A stretch of DNA of 64,000 nucleotides from NCBI RefSeq assembly GCF_900454685.1, contig NZ_UATM01000032.1:1798001-1862000 (forward strand), given 5' to 3'. Shown piece by piece: positions 47,420 through 55,908 of the stretch. The stretch is from Peptoniphilus harei (GTDB lineage: Bacteria; Bacillota; Clostridia; Tissierellales; Peptoniphilaceae). Numbering within the stretch: position 1 is the stretch's first letter; each line of letters starts with the position of its first letter. Made by a program: the position numbers and the translations under genes. The notes under the pieces were generated by a model. That model had not been told where the DNA came from, ran no database searches, and worked only from the letters and a program-made list of their open reading frames with translations.

Positions 47420-47443
47420 TAAAAAAAGAGGGGTCTTCCCCTC
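47420..47443 (-). terminator. Terminator of the racemase gene
   Basis: GAGGGG-AAGA-CCCCTC followed by seven T on the minus strand, 10 bases after the stop. Confidence 0.85.
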
Positions 47444-47453
47444 CTCTTGTGGA

Positions 47454-48410
47454 TTAATCAAATCCAAATTTTTCTCTCATTATTTTAAGTTCTTCATCAG
47501 TTAAGTCACTTTCATCAACTGACTTTTCACTTTCTTCTTCTGCCATTTTCTTCTTGTGTTCTTCCACAATCTTATCGTGCTCAGCTATAACTGCTAGGGC
47601 AACGTCTTGTGGAATCTCTATAGATTTCTTTTCCACTTCAGAAAGTTCAACCTTGCCACCTACACAGAATTTCTTGCCGTCTTCAAATTCATAAACAAAA
47701 ACTTCAAGTTCTCCTGCTGGATTCTTAATAGAAATCTTATAATCTTCATCAAGCTTTGCAATGTCATCTTCAAGATAGTTTACTACTGCAATAGTTCCTG
47801 ATCCACAAGAACCTTCTCTAAATAAAGTTTCAGAACCTTCTACATAAACGTAAGGAATCATTTCTAGTTTTTCCTTGTTAAAGAAAAGAACTCCATAGGC
47901 TTCGTCCTTGTGGTCTTTTTTAAGGACCTCAAGAGCCTTATCTACAAATTCTTTATCTTCTTCTTCCTCAACAACTAGATGGCTAATGCCAGGAAGCTTA
48001 ATAAGAGTACAGTCTTTGCCATCTATTGTTAGCTTTTCTCTGCCAATAGGAGCATCTAAAGCTACATAAGCCTTTTGATTTTTAACATCTGCAATAACAT
48101 CAGTAGTTCCTTCGTGACCACTTACATAGACTTCTATATCAACAAGTCCATCTGTGTCATAGAAGCTTGCAGAGTAAAGTCCGTAAGCTCTTGTTGCGTT
48201 GGCACAAAACTCTCCACCCATCATATCCATCCTAAGTGGTGCACCTTCATATGCTGGAGAAATAAATCCAACTTGCTCTACATCCTTATCTATTTGTTCC
48301 ATGATACAGTCTGTGTAAGCTTTTCTATATCCTGGATATACAGGAGCTACAACAAATCCTGTTATATTTCCACATGGGTTTGCTCTAAAATAATTAAAAG
48401 TTTTCTTCAT
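47454..48410 (-). CDS. DapF-fold amino-acid racemase/epimerase (CntK-like)
   Basis: 318 aa pyridoxal-independent racemase with two catalytic cysteines on matching half-domains: GGEFCANATRAYG (about 68) and EGSCGSGTIAVV (about 210). The GGEFCANA form resembles histidine racemase CntK rather than the CGNG of diaminopimelate epimerase. No cnt/staphylopine or lysine genes are near, so the substrate is open. The C-terminal 45 residues are an acidic/lysine-rich helical extension not needed for the fold. Start ATG 48410 with AAGAGG upstream; 48416 is possible. Confidence 0.8.
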   Translation of the reverse strand: MKKTFNYFRANPCGNITGFVVAPVYPGYRKAYTDCIMEQIDKDVEQVGFISPAYEGAPLRMDMMGGEFCANATRAYGLYSASFYDTDGLVDIEVYVSGHEGTTDVIADVKNQKAYVALDAPIGREKLTIDGKDCTLIKLPGISHLVVEEEEDKEFVDKALEVLKKDHKDEAYGVLFFNKEKLEMIPYVYVEGSETLFREGSCGSGTIAVVNYLEDDIAKLDEDYKISIKNPAGELEVFVYEFEDGKKFCVGGKVELSEVEKKSIEIPQDVALAVIAEHDKIVEEHKKKMAEEESEKSVDESDLTDEELKIMREKFGFD

Positions 48411-48524
48411 AACCATCCTCTTCTCGACTCTAAAAATAAATTTACTCTTTAATTATAGCATACTAAGTTAGTCTTTTTTAACCGCTATTCTTATCTTACC
48501 CTAAATTTAATTTTTAACGCAGTC

Positions 48525-49697
48525 TTATTTGAGATATTTCTTTAGGTCTTCTACCCTATCAGTCTTTTCCCAAGGAAGGTCTAGGTCATTTCTACCAAAG
48601 TGACCATAGGATGCAGTTTGTCTGTAAATTGGTCTCAATAGGTCAAGGTCACGAATTATTGCAGCTGGTCTCATATCGAAGTTTTCCATAATAATCTTTT
48701 CGATTTCTTCGTCAGATAATTTGCCAGTGCCAAAAGTTTCTACATAAACTGAAGTTGGTCTTGCAATACCAATTGCATAGGCAAGTCCAATTTCAACTTT
48801 TTCTGCTAGTCCTGCTGCCACTAGGTTCTTTGCAATGTATCTTGCATAGTAGGCACCTGATCTGTCAACCTTTGTTGGATCTTTACCTGAGAAAGCTCCA
48901 CCGCCGTGTCTTCCAAAGCCGCCGTAGGTATCAACTATTATTTTTCTACCAGTAAGTCCCGCATCGGCCATTGGTCCACCAATAACAAATCTGCCAGTTG
49001 GGTTGATGAAAAATTCTGTGTCCTTGTCTATAAATTCTTTTGGAACAACCTTTTCTACAACTTCTCTTATTATATCTTCCCTAATTTGTTCCATAGAAAT
49101 TTCTGGAGCATGTTGAGATGAAACTACAACATTTTTAAGTCTTACTGGTTTATCTTCTTCATATTCAACTGTAACTTGAGTCTTGCCATCTGGTCTTAGG
49201 TAGTCAAGTGTACCATTTTTTCTCACTTCAGTTAATCTTCTTGATAACTTGTGGGCAAGAGAAATTGGAAGTGGCATTAGCTCTTCTGTTTCGTTGCAGG
49301 CAAATCCAAACATAATCCCTTGGTCTCCTGCTCCAAAGGAGTCAAGTTCATCTACTCCTTCTTCCTTAAACCTGTCAACACCCATTGCTATGTCAGAGGA
49401 TTGTTCCTTGATTGCAGATAGGACTGCACAAGTGTTTCCATCAAAGCCAAATTTGGCCCTGTTATATCCAATATCTTCTAGGACTTCTCTTGCAGTTTTT
49501 TCAAAATCTACATAAGTTTCTGTTGAGATTTCTCCAGTTATAACTATCATGCCTGTGGATGCCATAGTTTCACAGGCTACTCTTGCATTTTTATCTTCTG
49601 CCAAAATCTTATCTAAGATGGCATCAGATATTTGGTCGCAAACTTTGTCAGGATGTCCTTCTGTTACGGACTCTGAACTAAATTGCCATTTTTTCAT
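48525..49697 (-). CDS. metK: S-adenosylmethionine synthetase
   Basis: Makes SAM from methionine and ATP. 390 aa, complete: [20 protein letters not shown] at the N-terminus, [15 protein letters not shown] near 115, [23 protein letters not shown] near 255. GGAGG before ATG 49697. Preceded by a SAM-I riboswitch with terminator, so the product represses its own gene. Confidence 0.98.
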   Translation of the reverse strand: MKKWQFSSESVTEGHPDKVCDQISDAILDKILAEDKNARVACETMASTGMIVITGEISTETYVDFEKTAREVLEDIGYNRAKFGFDGNTCAVLSAIKEQSSDIAMGVDRFKEEGVDELDSFGAGDQGIMFGFACNETEELMPLPISLAHKLSRRLTEVRKNGTLDYLRPDGKTQVTVEYEEDKPVRLKNVVVSSQHAPEISMEQIREDIIREVVEKVVPKEFIDKDTEFFINPTGRFVIGGPMADAGLTGRKIIVDTYGGFGRHGGGAFSGKDPTKVDRSGAYYARYIAKNLVAAGLAEKVEIGLAYAIGIARPTSVYVETFGTGKLSDEEIEKIIMENFDMRPAAIIRDLDLLRPIYRQTASYGHFGRNDLDLPWEKTDRVEDLKKYLK

Positions 49698-49787
49698 TTT
49701 ATTCTTTCCTCCATTTTAAATACCTTGATTTAATGTATGAATCTTTTTATTTAGTCAAATTTATAAAGTCTTTTAAATTTTAATCCA

Positions 49788-49913
49788 TAAAAAAATCCCC
49801 ACGCAAAAGTGAGGACCATTAAACCTCATCTTCCAGATAAAAATCTGTGGGATTTAGCACCAACTAGGTTGCCGGGTTTCACAGTGCCCATTCACTCCAC
49901 CACTCTCAATAAG
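49788..49913 (-). promoter_or_regulatory. SAM-I (S-box) riboswitch with terminator
   Basis: Minus-strand aptamer from CTTATTGAGAG (49903-49913), through GTGAAACCCGGCAACC and GGTGCTAAATCC, to GGAAGATGAGG (49824-49834), all signature segments of the S-box. It is followed by the terminator CCTCAC-TTTTGC-GTGGGG and T7. Ligand binding would favour termination before metK. Confidence 0.96.
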
Positions 49914-49937
49914 GTATTATTTATATTTTGTAGCTTG

Positions 49938-49966
49938 ATTATAGCACTTAAAAATTCTTAGTGCAA
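49938..49966 (-). promoter_or_regulatory. Promoter of the metK riboswitch transcript
   Basis: TTGCAC (49961-49966), 17 bases, TATAAT (49938-49943) on the minus strand. It overlaps the 3' end of the carrier gene by a few bases. Confidence 0.75.
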
Positions 49967-50911
49967 CAAATTAAAATAGTTCATTAGGGATATTCCCAAA
50001 GGATAGGTAATAATACTCATAATAAAGCTTAAGGTTATTACCTTTGATGCAAACTCATAATCAGAATTCATCTGCTTTGTAAATATAAAACAGTTGGCTG
50101 CACATGGAGTTGCCCAAAATACATAGGCAATGCCTAGTTCCATATTAGTAAAGCCAAGCTTAACTCCAATAGGTACTAGGATTAATGGAGCTAAAACTGT
50201 TTTTATAAAAGCTGATGTAAACATAAGCTTGAAGTCACTCTTTGATGACTCAAAGTTGAGGCTGGCTCCAATTAAAATCAGTGACATTGGCGTTGAAATC
50301 TTCGCCACCATTTCTATTGCCTTGTCTATTCCTTGATAGACTGGAATGTGTAAAAAATTAAAAATCGCACCAAAGACTACTCCAGCAATCATTGGGTTCT
50401 TAATAATCTTTATAAGTATATTGGAAATAGAAATTGACTTGTCTTCTGACTCAGAATAGTAGGTCAAGAGGACAATTGCAGAAATATTGTAAAGAGTTAG
50501 TCCAAAAGCAATTATTACTATCATGTGTTCCATTGATGGAGCTCCATTGTAAATAATATCTAAAATTGGAAATCCAACATAAACAAAGTTTGACCTGTAG
50601 GCACAGTGGACAAAGGAAGATAATTTTTTCCTGTCTTTAATCCTAAAAGATTTACCAATTACAAGAGCAAGAAAAATTACAAAGATAATCCCTAATAATA
50701 TGTAGGCAACATATTTTGGATGGAGGGACTCAATCCTCGCATTCTTTATGTCGTAAAATAATTTAAAGGGCAGGGCCATATAAAAAACAAGCCAGGTTCC
50801 CCTGTCTACAAAGTTGTCGTCTATGTATCCTTTTTGTTTTGCAAAGTATCCCAGTAGCAAAACTATAAATACGGGCGATACAATATTAAAACCCATAAGT
50901 AAGTTACTCAT
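49958..50911 (-). CDS. AEC (auxin efflux carrier) family transporter
   Basis: 317 aa, about ten membrane helices, the bile/auxin-carrier fold: FNIVSPVFIVLLLGYFAKQKGYID at the start, GTWLVFYMALPFKLFYDI, FVYVGFPILDIIYNG, and the C-terminal half LILIGASLNFESSKSDFK and YVFWATPCAANCFIFTKQM. Members in bacteria move malate, malonate or other organic acids; substrate unknown here. GAGGTGA before ATG 50911. No riboswitch upstream. Confidence 0.88.
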   Translation of the reverse strand: MSNLLMGFNIVSPVFIVLLLGYFAKQKGYIDDNFVDRGTWLVFYMALPFKLFYDIKNARIESLHPKYVAYILLGIIFVIFLALVIGKSFRIKDRKKLSSFVHCAYRSNFVYVGFPILDIIYNGAPSMEHMIVIIAFGLTLYNISAIVLLTYYSESEDKSISISNILIKIIKNPMIAGVVFGAIFNFLHIPVYQGIDKAIEMVAKISTPMSLILIGASLNFESSKSDFKLMFTSAFIKTVLAPLILVPIGVKLGFTNMELGIAYVFWATPCAANCFIFTKQMNSDYEFASKVITLSFIMSIITYPLGISLMNYFNLLH

Positions 50912-50949
50912 AAAATCACCTCATTAAATTATAGGGTAAATATTTAGGC

Positions 50950-50978
50950 TTGTCGAGGGCAATCTTTTAAAATACAAT
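50950..50978 (+). promoter_or_regulatory. Promoter of the stalk-domain protein
   Basis: TTGTCG (50950-50955), 17 bases, TACAAT (50973-50978), then AGGAGG before ATG 50998. Confidence 0.65.
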
Positions 50979-50997
50979 AGACCTAGGAGGTCATGTT

Positions 50998-51900
50998 ATG
51001 AAAAAAATAATTTCTATTGGACTTACGTCCCTTGTTTTAATTACAAATGTTTTTGCTGGAGCAAAAGTTTCTAGCCAAAGCGTTTATGTTGATGGAAAAG
51101 ACACTGGCGTTAAGGGTTACAACATCGAAGACAACAACTACTTCAAGTTAAGAGACATTGCAGCTCTTCTTGATGGACTTGATGCCGAGTTTAATGTTTC
51201 CTACGACAGCGACAGAGAAGCTGTTATGATTAACAGCAAGTCTGACTACAAGAAGACTGAAGAAGATTTAGCTCCCCTAAAGGACAGTAAGAACGAAGTA
51301 AAAAAATCAAACCACAGGGTTTTTGTGGATGGTGTGAGACATTCCTTTAAGGTTTACACAATTGACGGCTACAATTATTTCCAATTGAGACAACTTGGAA
51401 AGACAATTGGATTCGATGTTGACTTTGACGAAAAAAATAATTCTGTTTTAATTGATTCAAAGGCAATACCTGGTCGTTCTCTTGTAAATAACCAAGTAGA
51501 TGTAAAAATTGTTGACTATGCAACTGACTACGAAGAAAAAGAACTGGACATCTTGAAGAACCCTCTTCTTGACATTTCCAAATTTCTTGCTAATATTAAA
51601 AACGAAGTACTTGCAACAGCTGAAGAAGGTAAGTTAAGTAGTGAGTCAACTTATGTTAAGTCAGAAAATATTGTTGAAGTTCTACCAACTTCTGCTAAGT
51701 ATAACGGCAAACTCACTTACACTCCTTATATAAAAATTGACCAAGGAGATAAGTCTGAAGTCTTCCCTTATGAAAAAGAATTTGAAGTTGCAAAAACTTT
51801 AACATCAAAGGGCTTTGACTCCACAGACGAATTTGAAATCAGCATGGGAGCAAAAAGTAAAGATCATTTTGTTAAGTACTCATCTTTTAAATATAAATAA
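50998..51900 (+). CDS. Secreted protein with two stalk (CuAO N1-like) domains
   Basis: 300 aa. Signal peptide (MKKIISIGLTSLVLITNVFAGA), two stalk repeats: about 28-80 (VYVDGKDTGVKGYNIEDNNYFKLRDIAALL) and 100-158 (VFVDGVRHSFKVYTIDGYNYFQLRQLGKTIGFDV), then a C-terminal region of unknown fold. Surface or secreted; function unknown. Nothing enzymatic seen. Confidence 0.85.
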   Translation: MKKIISIGLTSLVLITNVFAGAKVSSQSVYVDGKDTGVKGYNIEDNNYFKLRDIAALLDGLDAEFNVSYDSDREAVMINSKSDYKKTEEDLAPLKDSKNEVKKSNHRVFVDGVRHSFKVYTIDGYNYFQLRQLGKTIGFDVDFDEKNNSVLIDSKAIPGRSLVNNQVDVKIVDYATDYEEKELDILKNPLLDISKFLANIKNEVLATAEEGKLSSESTYVKSENIVEVLPTSAKYNGKLTYTPYIKIDQGDKSEVFPYEKEFEVAKTLTSKGFDSTDEFEISMGAKSKDHFVKYSSFKYK

Positions 51901-51933
51901 TTTTGGGTATATAAACTAGGGAGGTGTTAATAG

Positions 51934-52143
51934 ATGGAAATTAAAAAAGATATGTTAATCGGACAAATTCTTTCAGAAAAACCTGAATCAATTGGTACAC
52001 TAATGAGTTTTGGAATGGGTTGCATCATGTGCCCATCTTCTCAAATGGAAACTCTTGAAGAAGCAGCAATGGTTCACGGTATAGATCCAAATACGCTTGT
52101 AGCTGCTCTTAATGAAGATAAGAAAGAAGAAGCGGAAGCTTAA
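51934..52143 (+). CDS. DUF1858 domain protein
   Basis: 69 aa, one DUF1858 domain (MEIKKDMLIGQILSEKPESIGTLMSFGMGCIMCPSSQMETLEEAAMVHGID). The CxxC-type GCIMCP motif is typical and suggests redox or metal binding, as in the N-terminal domain of ScdA/YtfE-like proteins. GGGAGG before ATG and a strong terminator after it; possibly co-transcribed with the gene before. Confidence 0.9.
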   Translation: MEIKKDMLIGQILSEKPESIGTLMSFGMGCIMCPSSQMETLEEAAMVHGIDPNTLVAALNEDKKEEAEA

Positions 52144-52159
52144 TCTAAAGCTTAAATTT

Positions 52160-52186
52160 GAAGAGGCAGAGGCCTCTTCTTTTTTT
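52160..52186 (+). terminator. Terminator after the DUF1858 gene
   Basis: GAAGAGG-CAGAGG-CCTCTTC followed by seven T. Confidence 0.9.
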
Positions 52187-52222
52187 ACATAAATACTTTA
52201 ATGATTTAATAAGGAGATAATT

Positions 52223-54224
52223 ATGAAAAAGAAATTAATTTATGCCCTATCTCTAGCCCTACTCGTTGGACCAGTTGTGGCTTCAGTTGAAAAGACCAAC
52301 TACAATCCAACAGATGAGACAGTGTCTGTTGACATAACAAAGAAAGAAAAAGAAAAGGTTGAAGAAATTAAAGAAGTATTTAATATCACAGAAGCCTATG
52401 AAGATTTTAATTTGATTAAGGAACCAATAAATTCTGAAAAAGTATCTACTTATTATTTAAATAAAAAAGCAAAAAATAAAAGTCTTGACTCCTACCAATG
52501 GTCTGATGAAAATTTAGGAAATTTACAAGTTACCTACACAAGTGATGGCGACTTCTACTCTTATTCAAAGTGGAGCAAGGATCAATATGACAATAAAAAT
52601 TCTGAAAAAATTTCAAAAGACCAGGCACAAAAAATTGTAGAAGAAAAGCTGGCAAAACTTATTCCAGACTTTGACAAAAAATATAAATTAAAGGATTTCT
52701 CTCTCCTAGATGATGGAAAAGAATTAAGTTTATTTTATGAGAGACTCGTTAAGGGAATACCTCTTGCATCATATTCACTTTATGTAAATATTTCCCTAAC
52801 TTCTAAGGAAATAAGAGATATGGGAATCAACTCCGACTTTGGACCTGCCACATCCTTCTTAAGTGATAAGGACTTTACAGACAAGGCCAAGTTAAGTCAA
52901 GAGGATGCGGAAAAAATATTTGCAGAAAAGTTCCCACTTAGGCTATCCTACAAGATTTCTAATAGCGGCAAGTCTGTGTCCAAGGTCTACCATTCAGAAA
53001 TTTTTGATATAGATGCAGAAGATGGGAAGCTCGTAAAAAATAATAATTTAGGATTTATGCCCTATGAGATGGATAAAGCTGCTGACGTTATAAGTTTAAC
53101 TGATGTGGAGGTTAAAAAGATTGAAGACCTAAAGGACTTAAAGAAAAAGTCCCAAGCCAAGAAAAGAGCCTATGAAATTGCTGGCGATGGTTACCAAGTT
53201 ACTTCAATCTCCCTGAACTCTGACAAGGAAAATTATTACTACAATATTAATCTAGAAAAAGATAAAAATTATGGTCATATCACACTTAATGCCAAGAACT
53301 TAAATCTTGTTTCCCTAGACCTTTGGACTGACAGAAAAGTTTACAATAATAAAGTAAAAGAAGAAGACGCAAAAAAACTTGCCCTAGACTTCCTAGAAAA
53401 GTATGGAGATAAGTCTGAGCTTAACTTAGATAAAGTTTCTATAGACTCATCTAAGATGGGAACTTCTGTTACTATACCAAGATATGTAAATAAACTCCCT
53501 GTTCTAAAAGAAGGTGTTAAAATTTTTGTAGACCAAGATAAAAAAAATTTCATCTTATGAAAGAACTTTTACGAAAGTAGATTTTTCAAAAGCTAGTGAC
53601 AATAACTTGACCCAAGAAGAAGCCAACAAGATTTTCTTATCCTCTAAAAACTTTGGTCTAAAGTATGTGATAACTGACAAGGGACCTAAACTTTTCTACG
53701 GAAACATCAAAGACTTTGACCCAGTCATTGGCCAAGATGAAATCTTAAGAGACTATAATGGAGAGATTATTAACTTCAAGGAACAAATATCCTATCCTGA
53801 CCTTGATAAGGCAAGGAATAAGGATGCCATCCTCTTCTTAAAAGATATGGAAATTGGTTTAATTGGAAGAAATCTTTCTGACAAAATAACTTACCAAGAC
53901 TTTGTCAAGCTCTTAAATGGGTCAAGTGGAATGAACTCTTCCTACATGGATTCTTTTGGCCTAGACCTAGAAAAGCTAAAAGACAAAAATATTTTAGAAA
54001 AGGATGTTGTTAAGACCCTCGTGACAAAAAATAATCTTGAAAGATTTACTAAGGCCAAGGGAATCTTTAAGGAAGATTTATATAAAAATCAAAAATCCCT
54101 AGGCGACTATGAATCTTATTATATTATCGCAAAAGGCTTTGGATATATTGATGGGGACATAGACCCAGACAAGGAAATGACCCTTGAAGAAATCCTATAC
54201 CTAATCTATAACTCAATAAAGTAA
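52223..54224 (+). CDS. YcdB/YcdC-repeat exported protein, frameshifted
   Basis: Signal peptide (KKLIYALSLALLVGPVVA), then repeated YcdB/YcdC-type modules (SKDQAQKIVEEKLAKLIP, LSQEDAEKIFAEKFPL, VKEEDAKKLALDFLEKYG, LTQEEANKIF). The first frame (52223-53560) stops just after an A8 run (53540-53547). With one A fewer, the frame reads KISSYERTFTKVDFSKASDN without a break into 54224, adding a fourth module and an SLH-like end (YIIAKGFGYIDGDIDPDKEMTLEEILYLI). Hence one gene of about 666 codons that is either broken, slippage-corrected, or mis-assembled. Function unknown. Confidence 0.8.
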
Positions 54225-54241
54225 TTGTAATTCTTTTGTAA

Positions 54242-54290
54242 TTGCTTCTTACCTCCCACTGATGTATATTTATCAATGGGAGGTTTTTTT
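54242..54290 (+). promoter_or_regulatory. Terminator, promoter and ribosome site combined before the deacetylase
   Basis: Hairpin ACCTCCCA-c-TGAT ... ATCA-a-TGGGAGGT (54251-54284) with seven T is a strong terminator for the upstream gene. TTGCTT (54242-54247), 17 bases, TATATT (54265-54270) reads as a promoter whose -10 lies in the loop, and GGGAGG of the right arm is the ribosome site for ATG 54291. Confidence 0.6.
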
Positions 54291-55301
54291 ATGACCCAAA
54301 CAAGTTATGAAAGAAGAAAAAGATTAAGACGACAAAAGGCCAGAAGAAAAAAGAGAATTAGGCAAATTATTTCTATTTCGATTTTTGCACTAATACTTAT
54401 ACTTATTTTCTCAAAAATTTTCTCTGGTATTAAAAATTCAAAAAACAAAGAAGTTTCACCTGCCCTTATGTGGTACTACACAAATGAAATTTATAAGGAC
54501 AGACCAAGACCAATATTTTATGAAAAAGAATACATTTCAAATGTGGCCTTGGATAAGCTTAATAAAATGGAAGATGAGTTTATTGTCAAGGGATCCAACC
54601 ACTTAAAAAGGGTTGATAAGTATGCCTATGATGCCAAAAAAATTCGTGACTACACTGTCCACCAAAACTACAAGGGTGAAAAGAAAATTGTATTCTTGAC
54701 CTTTGATGATGGACCAAACAATGAAATCACTCCACAAGTTTTGGACACCTTAAAGAGAGAGAATGCTCGTGCAACCTTCTTCTTAGTTGGTAAATCAATT
54801 GGAGATAAGACTGCAGATAGGGTTAGAGAAATTCTTGCAAATGGCAATGCCATTGCAACTCACTCCTTCTCTCACGACTACGACTACCTATATCCAGGAA
54901 GAGTCGTAAGTCCAGAAAGAGTCTATGGAGAAATAGAAAAGACTAATGAAAGACTTCAAAATATCTTAGGCGATGACTTTCATTCCAAGGTCTTTAGGTA
55001 TCCAGGTGGCGAGATGTCTTGGAAGAATACTCCTGCATCAAACTCTTTCTTAGAATCAAGAGACATAAATTGGATTGACTGGAACTGCCTAGTTGGCGAT
55101 GCAGAGAAAAAATCTGTTAGACCAACAACGACTGCAGGTCAAATCGAATATCTTGACAGGAGCTTAAATAAAAATAAGAACACAAAAATTGCCGTTGTCC
55201 TTGCCCACGACGCAAGAAACAAACAGCTAACAGCTGATTCCCTATCAGAAGTTATAAAGTACTTTAGGGACAGAGACTATGAATTTGGAATTTTAAAATA
55301 A
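54291..55301 (+). CDS. Membrane-anchored polysaccharide deacetylase (NodB family)
   Basis: Removes N-acetyl groups from cell-wall or surface sugars. 336 aa from ATG 54291; ATG 54276 lies in the terminator/ribosome site. Basic cytoplasmic start (RRKRLRRQKARRKKRIR), anchor (IISISIFALILILIFSKIF), spacer, then NodB domain: TFDDGP (about 142), THSFSHD (zinc His pair), FRYPGG, DWNCLVGD and VVLAHD. All catalytic motifs present; peptidoglycan GlcNAc deacetylase is likely. Confidence 0.93.
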   Translation: MTQTSYERRKRLRRQKARRKKRIRQIISISIFALILILIFSKIFSGIKNSKNKEVSPALMWYYTNEIYKDRPRPIFYEKEYISNVALDKLNKMEDEFIVKGSNHLKRVDKYAYDAKKIRDYTVHQNYKGEKKIVFLTFDDGPNNEITPQVLDTLKRENARATFFLVGKSIGDKTADRVREILANGNAIATHSFSHDYDYLYPGRVVSPERVYGEIEKTNERLQNILGDDFHSKVFRYPGGEMSWKNTPASNSFLESRDINWIDWNCLVGDAEKKSVRPTTTAGQIEYLDRSLNKNKNTKIAVVLAHDARNKQLTADSLSEVIKYFRDRDYEFGILK

Positions 55302-55332
55302 TTTCAAATTTTTAACAAGTTTATAAAAAATT

Positions 55333-55366
55333 AGAGGACTGTTTTTATTTTCAGTCCTCTTTTTAT
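55333..55366 (+). terminator. Deacetylase terminator
   Basis: AGAGGACTG ... CAGTCCTCT followed by TTTTTATTT. Confidence 0.88.
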
Positions 55367-55411
55367 TTGCCTAAATTCTTATTAATTAAAGCAATATTAT
55401 TAATTTTTAAA

Positions 55412-55753
55412 TTAAGCCAAGTCCTTTTTTATTAAGTAAATTAAAATAAATAGGCTGACAAAGGCCAGTATATAAGAAAATAATATAAAGGCAATAAATA
55501 AATAATTTCCACTTTTCTCATCTAGACTTCCAACAATAAGTAGACTAGGTAGATAAGATAAAAAATTAAGATAAGTATAGATAATAAGACAAACTTTAAT
55601 AAAAGTAATACTTATATTATCAATAAAAATATAAGCACAACACAAGCTTAAAAATATTATAAAGGCATGAATTAAAAACCTATAAATTATATTAGATCTT
55701 TTAGGATACTGCCATAGGATTACCTGTAAAAATTTTTTTATATTTCTCGTCAA
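55412..55753 (-). CDS. Small multispanning membrane protein, unknown
   Basis: 113 aa with three or four hydrophobic segments (FLIHAFIIFLSLCCAYIF, FIKVCLIIYTYLNFLSYLPSLLIV, LFIAFILFSYILAFVSLFILIYLI) and a basic N-terminus. No family recognised and no strong ribosome site. AT-rich; may be a real but fast-evolving gene. Confidence 0.45.
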   Translation of the reverse strand: MTRNIKKFLQVILWQYPKRSNIIYRFLIHAFIIFLSLCCAYIFIDNISITFIKVCLIIYTYLNFLSYLPSLLIVGSLDEKSGNYLFIAFILFSYILAFVSLFILIYLIKKDLA

Positions 55754-55867
55754 CTATATCCCCACCTAAAAAATACTTATAATAATATTATTAGTTTATT
55801 GAGTTAAAAATTATCTACAATTTAAAAAATAAAAAATTATTTTCTTAAAAGATTTTGGTCTCAATCT

Positions 55868-55897
55868 AAAAAAAGGACTAATCTCTATGACTAGTCC
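55868..55897 (-). terminator. gltX terminator
   Basis: GGACTA ... TAGTCC followed by seven T on the minus strand. Confidence 0.8.
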
Positions 55898-55908
55898 CAT
55901 TCTTTTTA

